The notes under the pieces: model-generated | What the model was told of the DNA's origin: nothing | Databases searched by the model: none | Seen by the model: the letters and a program-made list of their open reading frames with translations, nothing else | Assembly (NCBI GenBank): GCA_030272155.1 | Contig: CP126205.1 | Coordinates: 2,840,501-2,904,500 of the forward strand | Source: Tetradesmus obliquus | Lineage: Eukaryota > Chlorophyta > Chlorophyceae > Sphaeropleales > Scenedesmaceae | Length of the DNA stretch: 64,000 nucleotides | Reading direction: 5' to 3' | Made by a program: the position numbers and the translations under genes | In this document: positions 47,817 to 58,233 of the stretch, piece after piece | Layout of the letters: each line of letters opens with the position of its first letter | Numbering within the stretch: position 1 is the stretch's first letter

Positions 47817-50129
47817 TACTGCACCGCGCAAGCATGTGACAGCAGAATGTACGGTACAAATTTGCCTTCTTGTTGCTAAACAAGTAGTACTCGATTCAAT
47901 GCACAAACACTGCAGGGACATCAAGCTGGAGAATGTGCTGCTGACGGCTGACGGCTGCATCAAGCTGGCGGACTTTGGGCTCAGCATCGACACACAGCAC
48001 GAGCCAGCCAACACGCGCCTAGGGACGCAGGTGCGACCAGCAGCATCTGCAACGTAGCATCATTCCCCCCCGCTGCTGCACTATGTGCCATGCATGCATT
48101 GGTGTTGCAACAGCAGCAGTTGTGATGCACCTAGTCCTTGCTGCCGCTTTATTACAGTCATCTGCTAGCCTGGCTGCATGCATCTGAATGCAGTTTCTGT
48201 GTCGATGTGTGACCGCGCTGCCTGCCTGCTGCCCTGCAGGGCTACTTTGCACCAGAGGTGCTGGCGCTGCCACTAAAGGTGAGGCTGAGTGTTGAGCGGC
48301 TTTGGCGAATAAAAGGTCAAGCCTTGGGTTGGATGCACAATGCGGCAGGCGTTGGCATGCTGCAATGCGTAGTTGGTTGCTCCTGGCTGGTGGCTGGTCA
48401 TCGAACACGCCTTGATAGCCTTGATGTATGGGGGCATTGGTGTGTCACACTGCATGTAGATCCACAAAACAGCGACTTGCAGCACTGCCGCCGGCGGCAG
48501 TGGACCACTTTGCCCGACTGTCATCACCTCTGCCTCCCAAGAGCAGCTCGATTTGATGAAGAATCATAAATCTAACACGTATCTGTGGTGTTTGATTGTG
48601 TTACACTGAGCAGGCGAGTCCTTTTGAGGGCAAGTCTCCAGCGGAGGCTGCAGCACGGCCACGCTACTGCTGCAAGGCAGATGTGTGGAGCGCGGGCGTG
48701 GTGTGCTATGAAGTGCTGACAGGCCGGGCGCCGTTTGCAGCAGAAAACGTGGCTGAGGTCTTGAAGGTGAGGGTAGTAATTATGATTGCTTGGTATTTGC
48801 AGAGCTTGCAAGACCAAGAAAAGCAGCATGATATGATGGTGTTGAGGCGGGTGCTGAGAGGTGTGGTGTGCTACGAGGTTGTTGGCAAGCTGGAAGCCCT
48901 TTGCAGCAGAAAACGTGGCTGAGGTGCTCAAGGTGAGATGGATCAGCTTGTACAGCTGTAGGAAGATCAGCAGCCTGATGTGTGGGAAGGGTTATGCTTG
49001 CACAGGTGTTATGTTTGGGTTGGTTGAGGAGGCAGAGATGCTTGCAGCTGGTGGAAAGGGCGCGTCAACAGCCTGGTGTTGGGGGCGGACGTGTGGAGCG
49101 CGGGTGTGGTGTGCTATGAGGTGCTCACAGGGCGGGCGCCTTCTGCAGCAGAAAACGTGGCTAAGGTCCTCAAGGTGAGACTCGTCAGCTTGTAGAGTTG
49201 CAGGGAACATCAGCAGCGTGGTGTGTGGGGTGGGTTGCGCTTGCAGATGTGAATGTTCGGGCTGGTTGAGCTTGGGGTTCGAATGAAGCAGTTGCTGCTG
49301 GTGGTAGAAGTCGCGCCAACAGCCTGATGCGTGTAGCAGACGCGTGGAGCGCGGGCATGGTGTGCTATGAGGTGCTCACAGGCTGGGCGCCGTTTGCAGC
49401 AGAGAACGTGGCTGAGGTGTTGAAGGTGAGGCAGATATTTGCTTGGTGTTTGCAGAATCTGCGAGACCAAGAGCAGCAGCATGGTATGATGGTGCATAGG
49501 TCGTGTGTTGAGGAGCCTGGTGTGCTACGAGGGTGATGACAGGCTGGAAACCTTTTGCAGCAGAGAATGTGGCTGAGGTCTTCAAGGTGAGGGTGATGGT
49601 GTCTTGGTATTTGCAGACTTTGCAAGACCAAGAAAAGCAGCGTAGTACGATGGTGTTGAGGGCGGGTGCTGAGAGGTGTGGCGTGCTACGAGGGTGACAA
49701 CAGGCTGGAAGCCGTTTGCAGCAGAGAACTTGGCTGAGGTCTTGGAGGTGTGGGAGATGCTTTCTTGATGTTGCAGAAGTGGCAAGATCAAGAGCAGCAG
49801 CATGGGGTATGAGGCAGATGTGGAAAGCCTGTTGCAATGTTGTGTAGGCAGCCATGTGCGACTGTGCCAACAAACATCCATCAAACACATGCCACTTCAT
49901 GTACGAATTTTCAAACCTCCTGACCTCTGTTCTAATTTTGAATTTCAATTGTATGTTTGCATTTATGCAGGCCATCCTGCACCGCAGCTTGGTGTACCCG
50001 GAGCATCTCTCTCCTCTGGCCATCAGCTTTCTCTCTGCTGCTCTCACCCGGGACCCCGCAGCCCGACCCACCTCGCGGCAGCTGCTGCAGCATCCATTCA
50101 TCGCCATGCACACTGCCAGCAGCCGGTAG
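43683..50129 (+). CDS. Serine/threonine protein kinase with long low-complexity N-terminus
   Basis: Exons 43683-45436, 46185-46329, 46997-47152, 47659-47759, 47916-48030, 48240-48278, 48614-48766 and 49971-50129 join in phase to 873 aa. Residues 1-584 are Ser-, Gln- and Ala-rich with a basic patch (LLRRLIIRRTS). The kinase domain spans about 595-865: LYEGKIAAVL (degenerate Gly loop), ALKVY (Lys619), hinge LLMELAPNGNLYQ, HRDIKLENVLL (Asp720), DFG (738-740), TRLGTQGYFAPE (Glu763), DVWSAGVVCYEVLTGRAPF and RDPAARPTSRQLLQHPF. All catalytic residues are present, so it should be active. The activation-loop style resembles the Aurora-like kinases expanded in green algae; the exact subfamily is uncertain. 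The ATG used opens the long ORF, but an internal acceptor at about 43755 leaves the 5' end open. Exon 3 has an alternative 3' end copy. There is no C-terminal extension beyond the kinase fold. Confidence 0.88.
45530..45590 (+). repeat. Copy of kinase exon 1 3' edge with donor
   Basis: The exon end VAKHCPADLQAHTW and its GTGAGC donor recur ~140 bp downstream with a few substitutions. Confidence 0.8.
45600..45742 (+). repeat. ACATGT-type palindromic simple repeat
   Basis: An intronic stretch dominated by variants of TCACATGTATGATG, with many overlapping ACATGT and GCATGC palindromes. The transcript could fold into hairpins. No coding role. Confidence 0.8.
45785..46135 (+). repeat. Three copies of kinase exon 2 5' edge with acceptor
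   Basis: Copies of the acceptor and QPQDFVQTHKLYEGKIAAVLQG start lie at about 45795-45868, 45920-45993 and 46043-46110, before the true exon at 46185, period about 122-140 bp. Each has changes; the second reads into a stop soon after LQG. Confidence 0.87.
46398..46582 (+). repeat. Two copies of kinase exon 2 3' edge with donor
   Basis: The segment PLALKVYTRQRLDVMERFQ, including the catalytic-lysine motif, with its donor recurs at about 46400-46459 (nearly exact). A shortened copy reading IRQRLDVMKRFQ with donor is at about 46540-46579. Confidence 0.87.
46765..46965 (+). repeat. Two copies of kinase exon 3 5' edge
   Basis: Copies of the LAREVCLHMRSCHPCI start lie at about 46773-46820 and 46889-46945, before the true acceptor at 46996. 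The CTGCTG-rich intron tail is part of the repeated unit. Confidence 0.82.
47338..47415 (+). repeat. Copy of kinase exon 3 3' edge, possible alternative exon
   Basis: A ~70 bp copy of the hinge region (MSHIHLLMELAPCGNLYQ then MLMALNQR) ends at a GTGAGT donor and stays in frame. Its ending ALNQR looks at least as natural as the ALPVLA ending of the upstream copy, so the spliced isoform could use either. Confidence 0.7.
47610..47658 (+). repeat. (CTG)n array ending in a splice acceptor
   Basis: About 15 CTG triplets run directly into the CAG acceptor of kinase exon 4. The repeat occupies the place of the polypyrimidine tract. Confidence 0.85.
48850..49755 (+). repeat. Array of kinase exon 7 3' edge with donor
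   Basis: Five extra copies of the exon end (GVVCYEVLTGRAPFAAENVAE) with GTGAG-type donors and following intron occur, ending near 48932, 49173, 49426, 49587 and 49748. Divergence is uneven; some keep the DVWSAGVVCYEVLTG reading and others are shifted or lack bases. The units also share the downstream intron segment (AGACCAAGAGCAGCAGCAT). Confidence 0.88.
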
Positions 50130-53100
50130 CTGCCCTGATGATGCGGGCATCACACTTAATAGCTTTTTGCAGTATATATATAGGTGGCCAGCAGCCTGTA
50201 GTTACACTGGCACATTAGTGGCCAGCCGCCTGCAGTTGTATGCAGCGCATGGGTAGCCAGCGATAGGTAGTTACACTGGCAATGTAGTCACACTGGCACA
50301 GGGGTTACACTGGCATATGCGTAGGCGGCGCAGCTGTGTGTGATCTGCAGTTGCATGCAGGGTTTTAGCATTAATTTTCACTGGTAGGATGTGCTAGCAG
50401 GATGTTCATATGCAAGCCGCAACACGAGTGCCAGCTGGCGCATGATAGAGTGTTGGTGCTGATGTGGCGGGTCACGGCATGTGCAAATGACAAGCTTGGC
50501 TAAAATTGGATGGGTATGAAAGCTTGGCTGGATGCGTTTGCGGCACACTTGTCACTGGTAAGGTTGTCCCACATGTGCAGATGCATTTTGTGTGAACAGT
50601 AACATGTGGCTTGTGCCACTAGCAATGCGAGGGCTCATGCTTGCAAGCACTGTGTTACATGCAAAATCACATACCTGCAGACATGCCAAGCGTTCACTGC
50701 TGCATTCACACGGTGGTGCCTGAGATGCATGCACATACCTTCAGCAGCTAATAGCCTGCGTCATCCTGCAGGCGTGTTCTCTTCATTTTTCTTGTTCCTT
50801 TCTTTCTTGATTTGATTCGAAGGAGGACTGCACACCGGTTAAGCCTGGTTTGACAATACTTGGCAGCAGCTAGGGCAATTATTTTACCGGGTTGTTCTGT
50901 AGTGGGTCTTGAGTTGTTACATTGGAAAATAACTGGTGTCTGATTTGGGGCTGAGCCGTGTGCTTCGAGCTGACTGTGTCCAGCTGTGTGCAGACGTGCT
51001 GGACATCATATTTCAACTGCTGTACTTCATATCCAGGGTTGAAAGTCGGTACCTGTTGTGACACAGCAGCTACAGAGGGTTTGGCTTTTAAGGTGTGGTG
51101 TGTATCAGAGCCCTTTTTATCAGCAAGCACATGCAGTTTGCAGCTAGGGCGATGTTTCAGTTGGACCACATTTCTGCTTCAGTTAAGTGGGATACTGTTC
51201 TGTCACAACAGAGACACAGATGTGCCGCACAGCGCGACAGCACATCATGTGTGGCAGGTGGCAAATGCGACTGCACAAACAAGCTGTGTTTTGCAGCCCT
51301 ACACAATGATTTGTTCGGCAGCTCAGTGACGATTTTAGGGTTCCACCTAGGTCTGTAGCTTGCAAGCTAGGCACATTAGCATACAATAAGTCGCTGTACT
51401 GTTGTGTGTTGCAGCATATGCTGCAAACTGAGCTGAGCGGCCTCAGCAGGCGCCGGCTGTGCATGCAAGCATATGTGGTTCGCTGCTAGAGCCCTGTTGC
51501 TGCTTGCTTGTATGCATTAGCGGTCCGAGCTGCTGAGGTGTTTGCACTGCGTGCATGTGGGTGTATGCATCCGTGAGTTTGCATGCGTGCATGTGTGCGT
51601 GCACCAAAAGCAGCGTATGAGCGCTCAGGCTAGCCTGGCCAGCAGGTGGTGAGGTCCGCAATTTGATCATCAAATACAAATTGTATGATGACAGTGGTTA
51701 CGGGCGTGACAGTGGCAATTGGTGGCTTCATCATGGTGCTCAGCTTGCAATGTGTACGAGGTTGAGTGTGCGCAGCTGCAGTAGCAAATGCTACAGGACA
51801 TGCAGCAGTGGCTGCGGCAGTTGCAGCACGGCGCGGACGCTTGCAGATGCGTGATTGGCGTCCTCTTAAACACGAATGATAGGTGTAGGCCTTGAAGCAT
51901 TACCTTGACAATGTCACACCTTTGCACTTGGCGTCCAGCTGCACAGTCGTCAACTGCTGCTGCACGTGAGCTGGCATTGCAGCAACTCTCCTGATAACAA
52001 TAGAAGAAGCTGCTTGGATTGCGTAGCACGCCTGCCTGACGTCAAGCACGATAACAAGGCACCAAAACAACAGGCACCAGGTGTCACCCACAGGCACCCG
52101 GCGTCACCCAGTGACACCAAGTGTCATCCACAGGAACCCCAGTCACATCCACAAGCAATGGACCACTGGTCATTTTGGTGGCCAGAATCACCACATCTCA
52201 TCGTAGCAGTCAGCGCACATAGGCCGCAAACAGTGGTGCATGCTGGCGCTCCCCAACACAACCCTTATCACAACATAATGACCCATCACCATTACCATCA
52301 CCATCAAATCGCCAACCAAGCCACAGCAATAACGCCATAATCTCAATGGTAGTCACCAAGTCCAGCAAGCTGCAGCTGTGACCGGCTGAGCAGACAACTG
52401 TGAATGAGATCTGACAGAACATTGGACCAGTCAACATCAGCTGCAGGAAAAGCGACTACAGTGCTGTGCCAGGCTAGGATCAGCTGTTGCCGGCTGCTGC
52501 CAGCTGTTTGCATGATGGCCACACCCACAACAGCACCAAACAGTGCATACTGCAGCGTTGTGCAGCAGCAGCCAAGCGCAGTCCTGCACCACCCGCAGTG
52601 CAGGCAGAGGATATACAGCAGCAGCTGCCAACAGTGCCAGCATGATATGCTGCGGCATGAAGTAGGCAGACGCACGCAACCAAGCTCTTGAGGCATTAGA
52701 CACCTGCACTAGTTCACGCAGTGACAGCGGCCTGCATTGGCAGTGCTGCTGCTGCTGCGGCGGCAGGCAGGTGCAGCGCGATGACCCCTGAAGTGCTGCG
52801 CAAGTGCCTTCTACCACCCGTTTGCAACCAGCCAAGCACGCGAATGCCATCCACACTCTCACAACGTGAAATCAAAGACTAGCGCACGAGTCATATACTA
52901 GTATTCATGATGCCTGTTGTTATTGATCACGCCCCCAAGATTTTGAAGAGGCAGTACACACACTGCACCGCCCATAAGGCAGCTGATGTCGGCGCAGCAT
53001 GTGTCAAGTACGCCACAAACTGCAGAACCGAAGAAAGACATGCAGCAGACGCACAGTTGAGCATCATCACATAAAGTAAACAGAAGGGCCCAACTCAAAT

Positions 53101-53332
53101 GCTCCGCCTGCACGCATGTGAATATCAGCCGTAATACTCTTATGGAAACGCCTATTCACTGTTGCTGCTTTGAGTGCAAATGCTCTGCAGAACAGCATGC
53201 ATTGCGCAAGGCTGCGATGCAAGGTTCAAGGTTTAGAAAGGGCTCTAGTGTTATTGACCAACTCGGTGACTAGCCAGTTGAGGATCACACATACATCTGC
53301 AGGGCGTCAAGCTGCACCTCCCTGGCACTCAC

Positions 53333-53335
53333 TCA

Positions 53336-53419
<84 letters not shown>

Positions 53420-53431
53420 CACACACACACA
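53333..53431 (+). repeat. (GCAC)n then (AC)n microsatellite
   Basis: About 18 tetranucleotide units followed by about 13 AC dinucleotides. Probably length-polymorphic. Confidence 0.95.
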
Positions 53432-54429
53432 TTTGAACGCATGGTGGCAAAGGCATATGTGTGCAAGTTGAACTCCATTTCATGATCACAGAAACACACC
53501 AGCAAGCCAGCAATGCCAATCAAAGTACCAGGCAGCAGCAGATAGTTCTCGCTGGCAGGCGCGCCTGCAAATTCTCAGGCCAATATCAGACAATTCACTC
53601 AGCGCAAGCCAGCACGACCAACACCAGCCAGCTGCAGACCCTCACTCAATGTTATTGCCCTTTGCGCGTCTGCTAGCTGCATTGATGCTGGGAAGAAGAT
53701 TGAGGTGCCTGTAAACACACTCTCAGCCATTGCTGCTGCCCCAAGACCTAAAACTCATTGGCAGGGTCTGTCAGCGCTCTGCGCCGCTGTTCAAATATTC
53801 AAACATTTAAACATTCGAACCAAACATGCGTGCTGCAGGCATACTATGTGTGATATTGACTGTAGCACAGCCTGCAGCCAGGGGGCACCAAAACAATCAA
53901 CAGCACACAGACAAGCCATTTTTTCCTGACATTGCAGCGTGCTACACACCAGTGAATGCTCCCAGGCATGGTATGCAGCGCTGCTGCCGAATAAGAATTG
54001 TTCAATAAGAATGGACACCGCCGAGCACACCCTGTGGTGGCTGATCCTTTCCACAATCAATCCAGTGTCGAGAACAGACCCATTCGCGAATGCTCTGATT
54101 GTGCATTCATTCAGTCGGCACCCTTGGCGGGCACAGTCTGCTGTGACATCAAGCTAGCGCATGCAAATGCGCCAATACATGGCGCCCCAACAAACAACCA
54201 AATGCCACCAGGACACAGCAGATGCAATACAGCGCAGCAGCACCTCAATTCACCTGATGCTGCTCTATGTACTGCTGCAAAACAAGGAAGGCACGCAGCA
54301 CAGCACAGACGGTTGCAGCACAACACAACCGCCTCGCGTTGCTGTGCAGCATTTGATGCAGCTAAGACCGCAAGACGGCGAGACAGCAAGACACCTGCCA
54401 TGCAATGCTATTGTGCACGGTGCTTGCAA

Positions 54430-54965
54430 ATCAATTGCCTGCATGCGCTGAAGTTGGCACATGGCAGGCAGTTCAGCCCAGCAACCGGCATGCCTGCATG
54501 CGCTGAAGTTGGCACATGGCAGGCAGTTCAGCCCAGCAACCGGCATGCCTGCATGCGCTGAAGTTGGCACATGGCAGGCAGTTACGTCCAGCAACCGGCA
54601 TGCCTGCATGTGCTGAAGTTGGCACATGGCAGGCAGTTACGTCCAGCAACTGACATGCCTGCATGTGCTGAAGTTGGCACATGGCGGCAGTAATAGCAGT
54701 CGCAACGCCCGCATGTGCTGAGTTTAGCACAGGGCAGACAGTTATGCCCAGCAACCGGCATGCCTGCATGCGCTAAAGTTGGCACGTTGCAGCAACAAGC
54801 AGCAGCCCGCATGCCTCCATGTGCTGAAGTTGGCACATGGCAGCGATGATAAGCAGCCGCAACGCCTGCATGTGCTGAATTTGGCACATAACAGGCAATT
54901 ACTTCCAGCAACTCAAACGCCTGCACGTGCTCAAGTTGGCACATGGCAGCGTTAACCTTACAGTT
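54430..54965 (+). repeat. ~55-bp minisatellite
   Basis: Ten or so units built on GCTGAAGTTGGCACATGGCA and a GCATGCCTGCATGC palindrome. Unit starts fall near 54447, 54502, 54557, 54612, 54667 and 54717, then become more diverged. The left units are nearly identical. The period is not a multiple of three, and the repeated minus-strand translations are not a protein. Confidence 0.9.
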
Positions 54966-55740
54966 AGCATGCCTGCAAGTGCCAAAGTTTGCACATGACA
55001 GTTCTGCAGGTCACACAGTGCTCATGCCCTTGCCCTGTTCAGCGCAAATTGCGCACAAGGGGTCCATACAAACAGTGCACAATGTGTTGGTGACTCAGCG
55101 GCACCCAGCCGACGGTCCTGACGAAGCATGCATGCACTACTGCTTCAGCCAAAAACAAAAGAGATTAAGTGCAAGCGCAACAACCCTCACCGCTGCCACA
55201 AGTGTGCAGGCACGCAGGGCTCAGATACAGAGGTTTCCCGCAAAGTAATGCAAAGTTCTGACACAAAGAGAAGCGGGAGACAAAGATATGACTCGCTCAA
55301 TGGTGTAGTTTCAGCCCTGCACAAACCAAATGCGTGTGGCTCTCAACACCGCATACCTGAAAGCCTTGCTCAGCAAAGTTGTTGCAGCTGCTGTTGCATT
55401 CAACACTCAACAGTCACTATCTAGCCACAAAGCCACCCTCAGCAACCTACGCACTCCATCATTGCTGACCCGCATAAGAATAAACCTCGAACTAAAACCA
55501 CCACCACACACCTTGCTGCAGCAAGCCTCACAGTAAACAACATACAGCACAGCTGCTGTGCGGAAGCATGCCCAAAGCTGCCTGCAGGCTGCAGCACAGC
55601 AGCAGCTGCACTGCCAGGCCCTAAAGCAGCTGCGCAGCATCCTCGTACAAGTCTGGGTGTGCCATACCCCCAGCAGCAGCAGCCGCCGCCGCCGCAGCAG
55701 CAGCAGCAGCAGCAGCTGTGCTGCCGGGCCCTGCAGGCCA

Positions 55741-56357
55741 TCACTCGTGAATAGGCAGCAAGTGCAGCAGCTCTTCTTCCGTGCACTGCTGCTGCTGCTG
55801 CATCTGCTGCTGCTGGGGCAGCAGCATCTGCTGCTGCAGCTGCTCTGTTAACGGCTGGCCATAAAACGCCGCCGACACATCCGGCGACAGCCCACCAGAA
55901 CTCAAACCTGCTGCTGCTGCTGCCTCCTGGCTCACATTTGCCACATCAAACGACCCACGTATTGCAACCGGGGATTGCATGTGCGGTGCAATTGGGGACT
56001 GCATGTGCGATGCAATCTGGTATTCCAACGAAGCACGTGCACTGGCTGTGCCGCTGCTCCTTCGGCTGGCTACTGCAATAAGGCTGTTCGTCGTTCTCTG
56101 CATCCCAAATTCCAAGTTGCGCGCTTCGTCGCTGCTGCCGTTTCGGAATCGGTTGCTGCTTGCAGCAGCAGCAGTAGCAGCAGCAGCAGCACTCATTTGC
56201 CTCTGCTGGTGGATCATCCGCCGCTGCTGCAGCAGCCTGGCTACCTCCTGATCGATCAGCTGCACGGTACTGTCTGCTGCTGCTGCCAGATCTTGCTGCT
56301 GCTGCTGCTGCTGCTGCTGAAAATATGGCACGCTCGGACTCATACGGGGGGATAACA

Positions 56358-56397
<40 letters not shown>

Positions 56398-56440
56398 AGG
56401 ATATGGCACACCCAGACTCAGACTAGGTGATACCAGCTGC

Positions 56441-56472
<32 letters not shown>

Positions 56473-56732
56473 GTATGCCATGTCTAGGCTCATACCGGGT
56501 GATAACAGTTGCTGCTGTTGCTGGGGGTATGTTGTGTCCAGGCTCATTCGAGGCGATACGATCAGCTGATGCTGTTGGTGCAGCAGCAGCTGCTGCTGCT
56601 GCTGCTGCTGCTGCTGGGGATATGCCGTGTCTAGGCTCATACGAGATGATAACAGCAGCTGCTGTTGCTGCAGCAGCTGCTGCTGCGGCTGGGGATATGC
56701 CATGTCCACGTTCGCGCGGGGTGTCATCATCA

Positions 56733-56776
<44 letters not shown>

Positions 56777-57347
56777 GGCCAAGGCACTGCACAGCTCAGC
56801 TGTTGTGGTGCAGGCTGCAGTGGACTGCCATCGCACCGGCCAGCCGAATATTGATGGCTCAGGCGTGCAAACTCTTCACTCAAGCTGCCACTTGCAAGCC
56901 TGCTGTCAATGATCGCTGGCACCTGCGGCGAATGCTGCTGCTGCTGCGCAAACGCTGCAGCATTGCTGGGTGTGGTTGTGCCAGCCTGCAGCATGCATTG
57001 CTGCTGCTGCTGCTGCTGCCATGCGAAAGTCGCAGGATTCGGCATGCCGGATTGTGCCATCACGCGTATGCTGTCATTGCTGCTATCAAAATTGGACATG
57101 CCAGCTTGCTGCTGCAAGGCAGGCAGGCTGAAAGGAGAGCACCTCACTCTGCTGTCTTCTGCAGCTGCTGCCGGCAGCATGCTGCTGCTGCTGTTGCTGT
57201 TGAGGAGCTCAATGCTCCTGCGAAGGCTGCATGCATTTGAGCCTAACATGCCCAGGCTGCCTGCTGGCTGCAGCATCAGCTGCTGCTGGATTTGCTGCTG
57301 CTGGAACTGCTGCTGCTGCTGCTGCTGCTGCACCTGCTGCTCGCATA

Positions 57348-57381
<34 letters not shown>

Positions 57382-57446
57382 CTGGCGCTGCGCTGTGTGC
57401 TGCTGCGCATGCTGCATTGACAGCAGCTGGCGCTGCACATTCTGCA

Positions 57447-57478
<32 letters not shown>

Positions 57479-58233
57479 CCGTGCATCGCCTGCTGCTGCA
57501 AGTGCTGCATTGACAGCTGCTGCTGCTGCTGCTGCTGCTGCTCAGCTACATCGCTCATGCTTGCCAGCCTTGCTGCTGGGTAGCACAGCGTTGATGTAGT
57601 TGCGCAGCTGCTGTTGTTGCTGCTGCTGGCAGCTCCCACCATGCTCATGCTAGATGCAGCAGACCAAGCTTCTGCATTTCCCAGCTGCTGGCTCATGCTG
57701 CTGCTGCCTGCCCGCCACATGCCACCTGTATAACTCACCCCGAGGGAGTGACTTGGCTCCATCAGCACCCCTGAGTGCGACTGCCGCTGCTGCTGCATGT
57801 TTGACTGCCTGCCGGTTGCGGCAGCTGCTGCTGCAGCAGCTGTCTCTGCTGTCATCTGCGCTGAGTCAGCAGCACCAGCAGCTGTAAACCAGGGTACCAC
57901 AAGCACTGTGGCACTAGCAGCTTGCTGGCCTGGCTGCTGAGTGTGTGAGGGCTGCAGCGGCGATGTTGCAAAGCTATGTGCATGACCGTGATCCATGCTG
58001 CTGCTGCTGCTGCAGCTGACTGGCCTGTGGTCTGCTGTCCTGCTGCTAGGCGGTGGCGGCGGCGGCAGCTGCTGCTGCTGCTGCTGCTGCTGCAGCAGCT
58101 GTGATGCCTGCGGGGGTGGCGATGCCATAGCCAAATGCTGCTGCTGCTGCTGCTGCGGCGGCGGCGGCTGCTGATCCGGATCACGTCCAACTTTGGGCAT
58201 GAATACGCCAGTCCCACGCCTGGGCGGGTCCAT
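55741..58233 (-). CDS. Poly-glutamine protein with repeated SPRMSLD motifs
   Basis: A single long open exon gives 830 aa from the ATG at 58233 (MDPPRRGTGVFMPK); an in-frame ATG at 58269 would add 12 residues. The 58233 start is preferred because a pyrimidine-rich CTCAGCAG acceptor-like sequence precedes it. The N-terminal RRGTGVFMPK, then PPP- and Gln-rich segments, a Ser/Met-rich middle and long Gln runs are seen. About seven imperfect repeats of the form LLSPRMSLDxxYPQQQ occur near residues 495-640, offering serial Ser-Pro sites. There is a small coiled-coil-like stretch (VQLIDQEVARLLQQRRM) and a C-terminal EELLHLLPIHE. No catalytic domain is seen. A regulatory or condensate-forming scaffold is possible, but that is inference. 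Confidence 0.7.

Larger units (their letters stand above)
50130..55740. other. 5.6 kb convergent region without a recognisable gene
   Basis: The kinase and the poly-Gln gene converge on this stretch. The left part has tandem GGCCAGC.GCC.GTAGTTACACTGGCA-like units (50190-50300). The most gene-like segments are on the minus strand: an ORF at 52437-52862 with a hydrophobic run (HIMLALLAAAAVY) and an exon-like piece at 51900-52090 (FWCLVIVLDVRQACYAIQAA). They could belong to a spliced membrane protein, but I cannot join them or name a family. A microsatellite and a minisatellite are listed separately. Confidence 0.35.
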
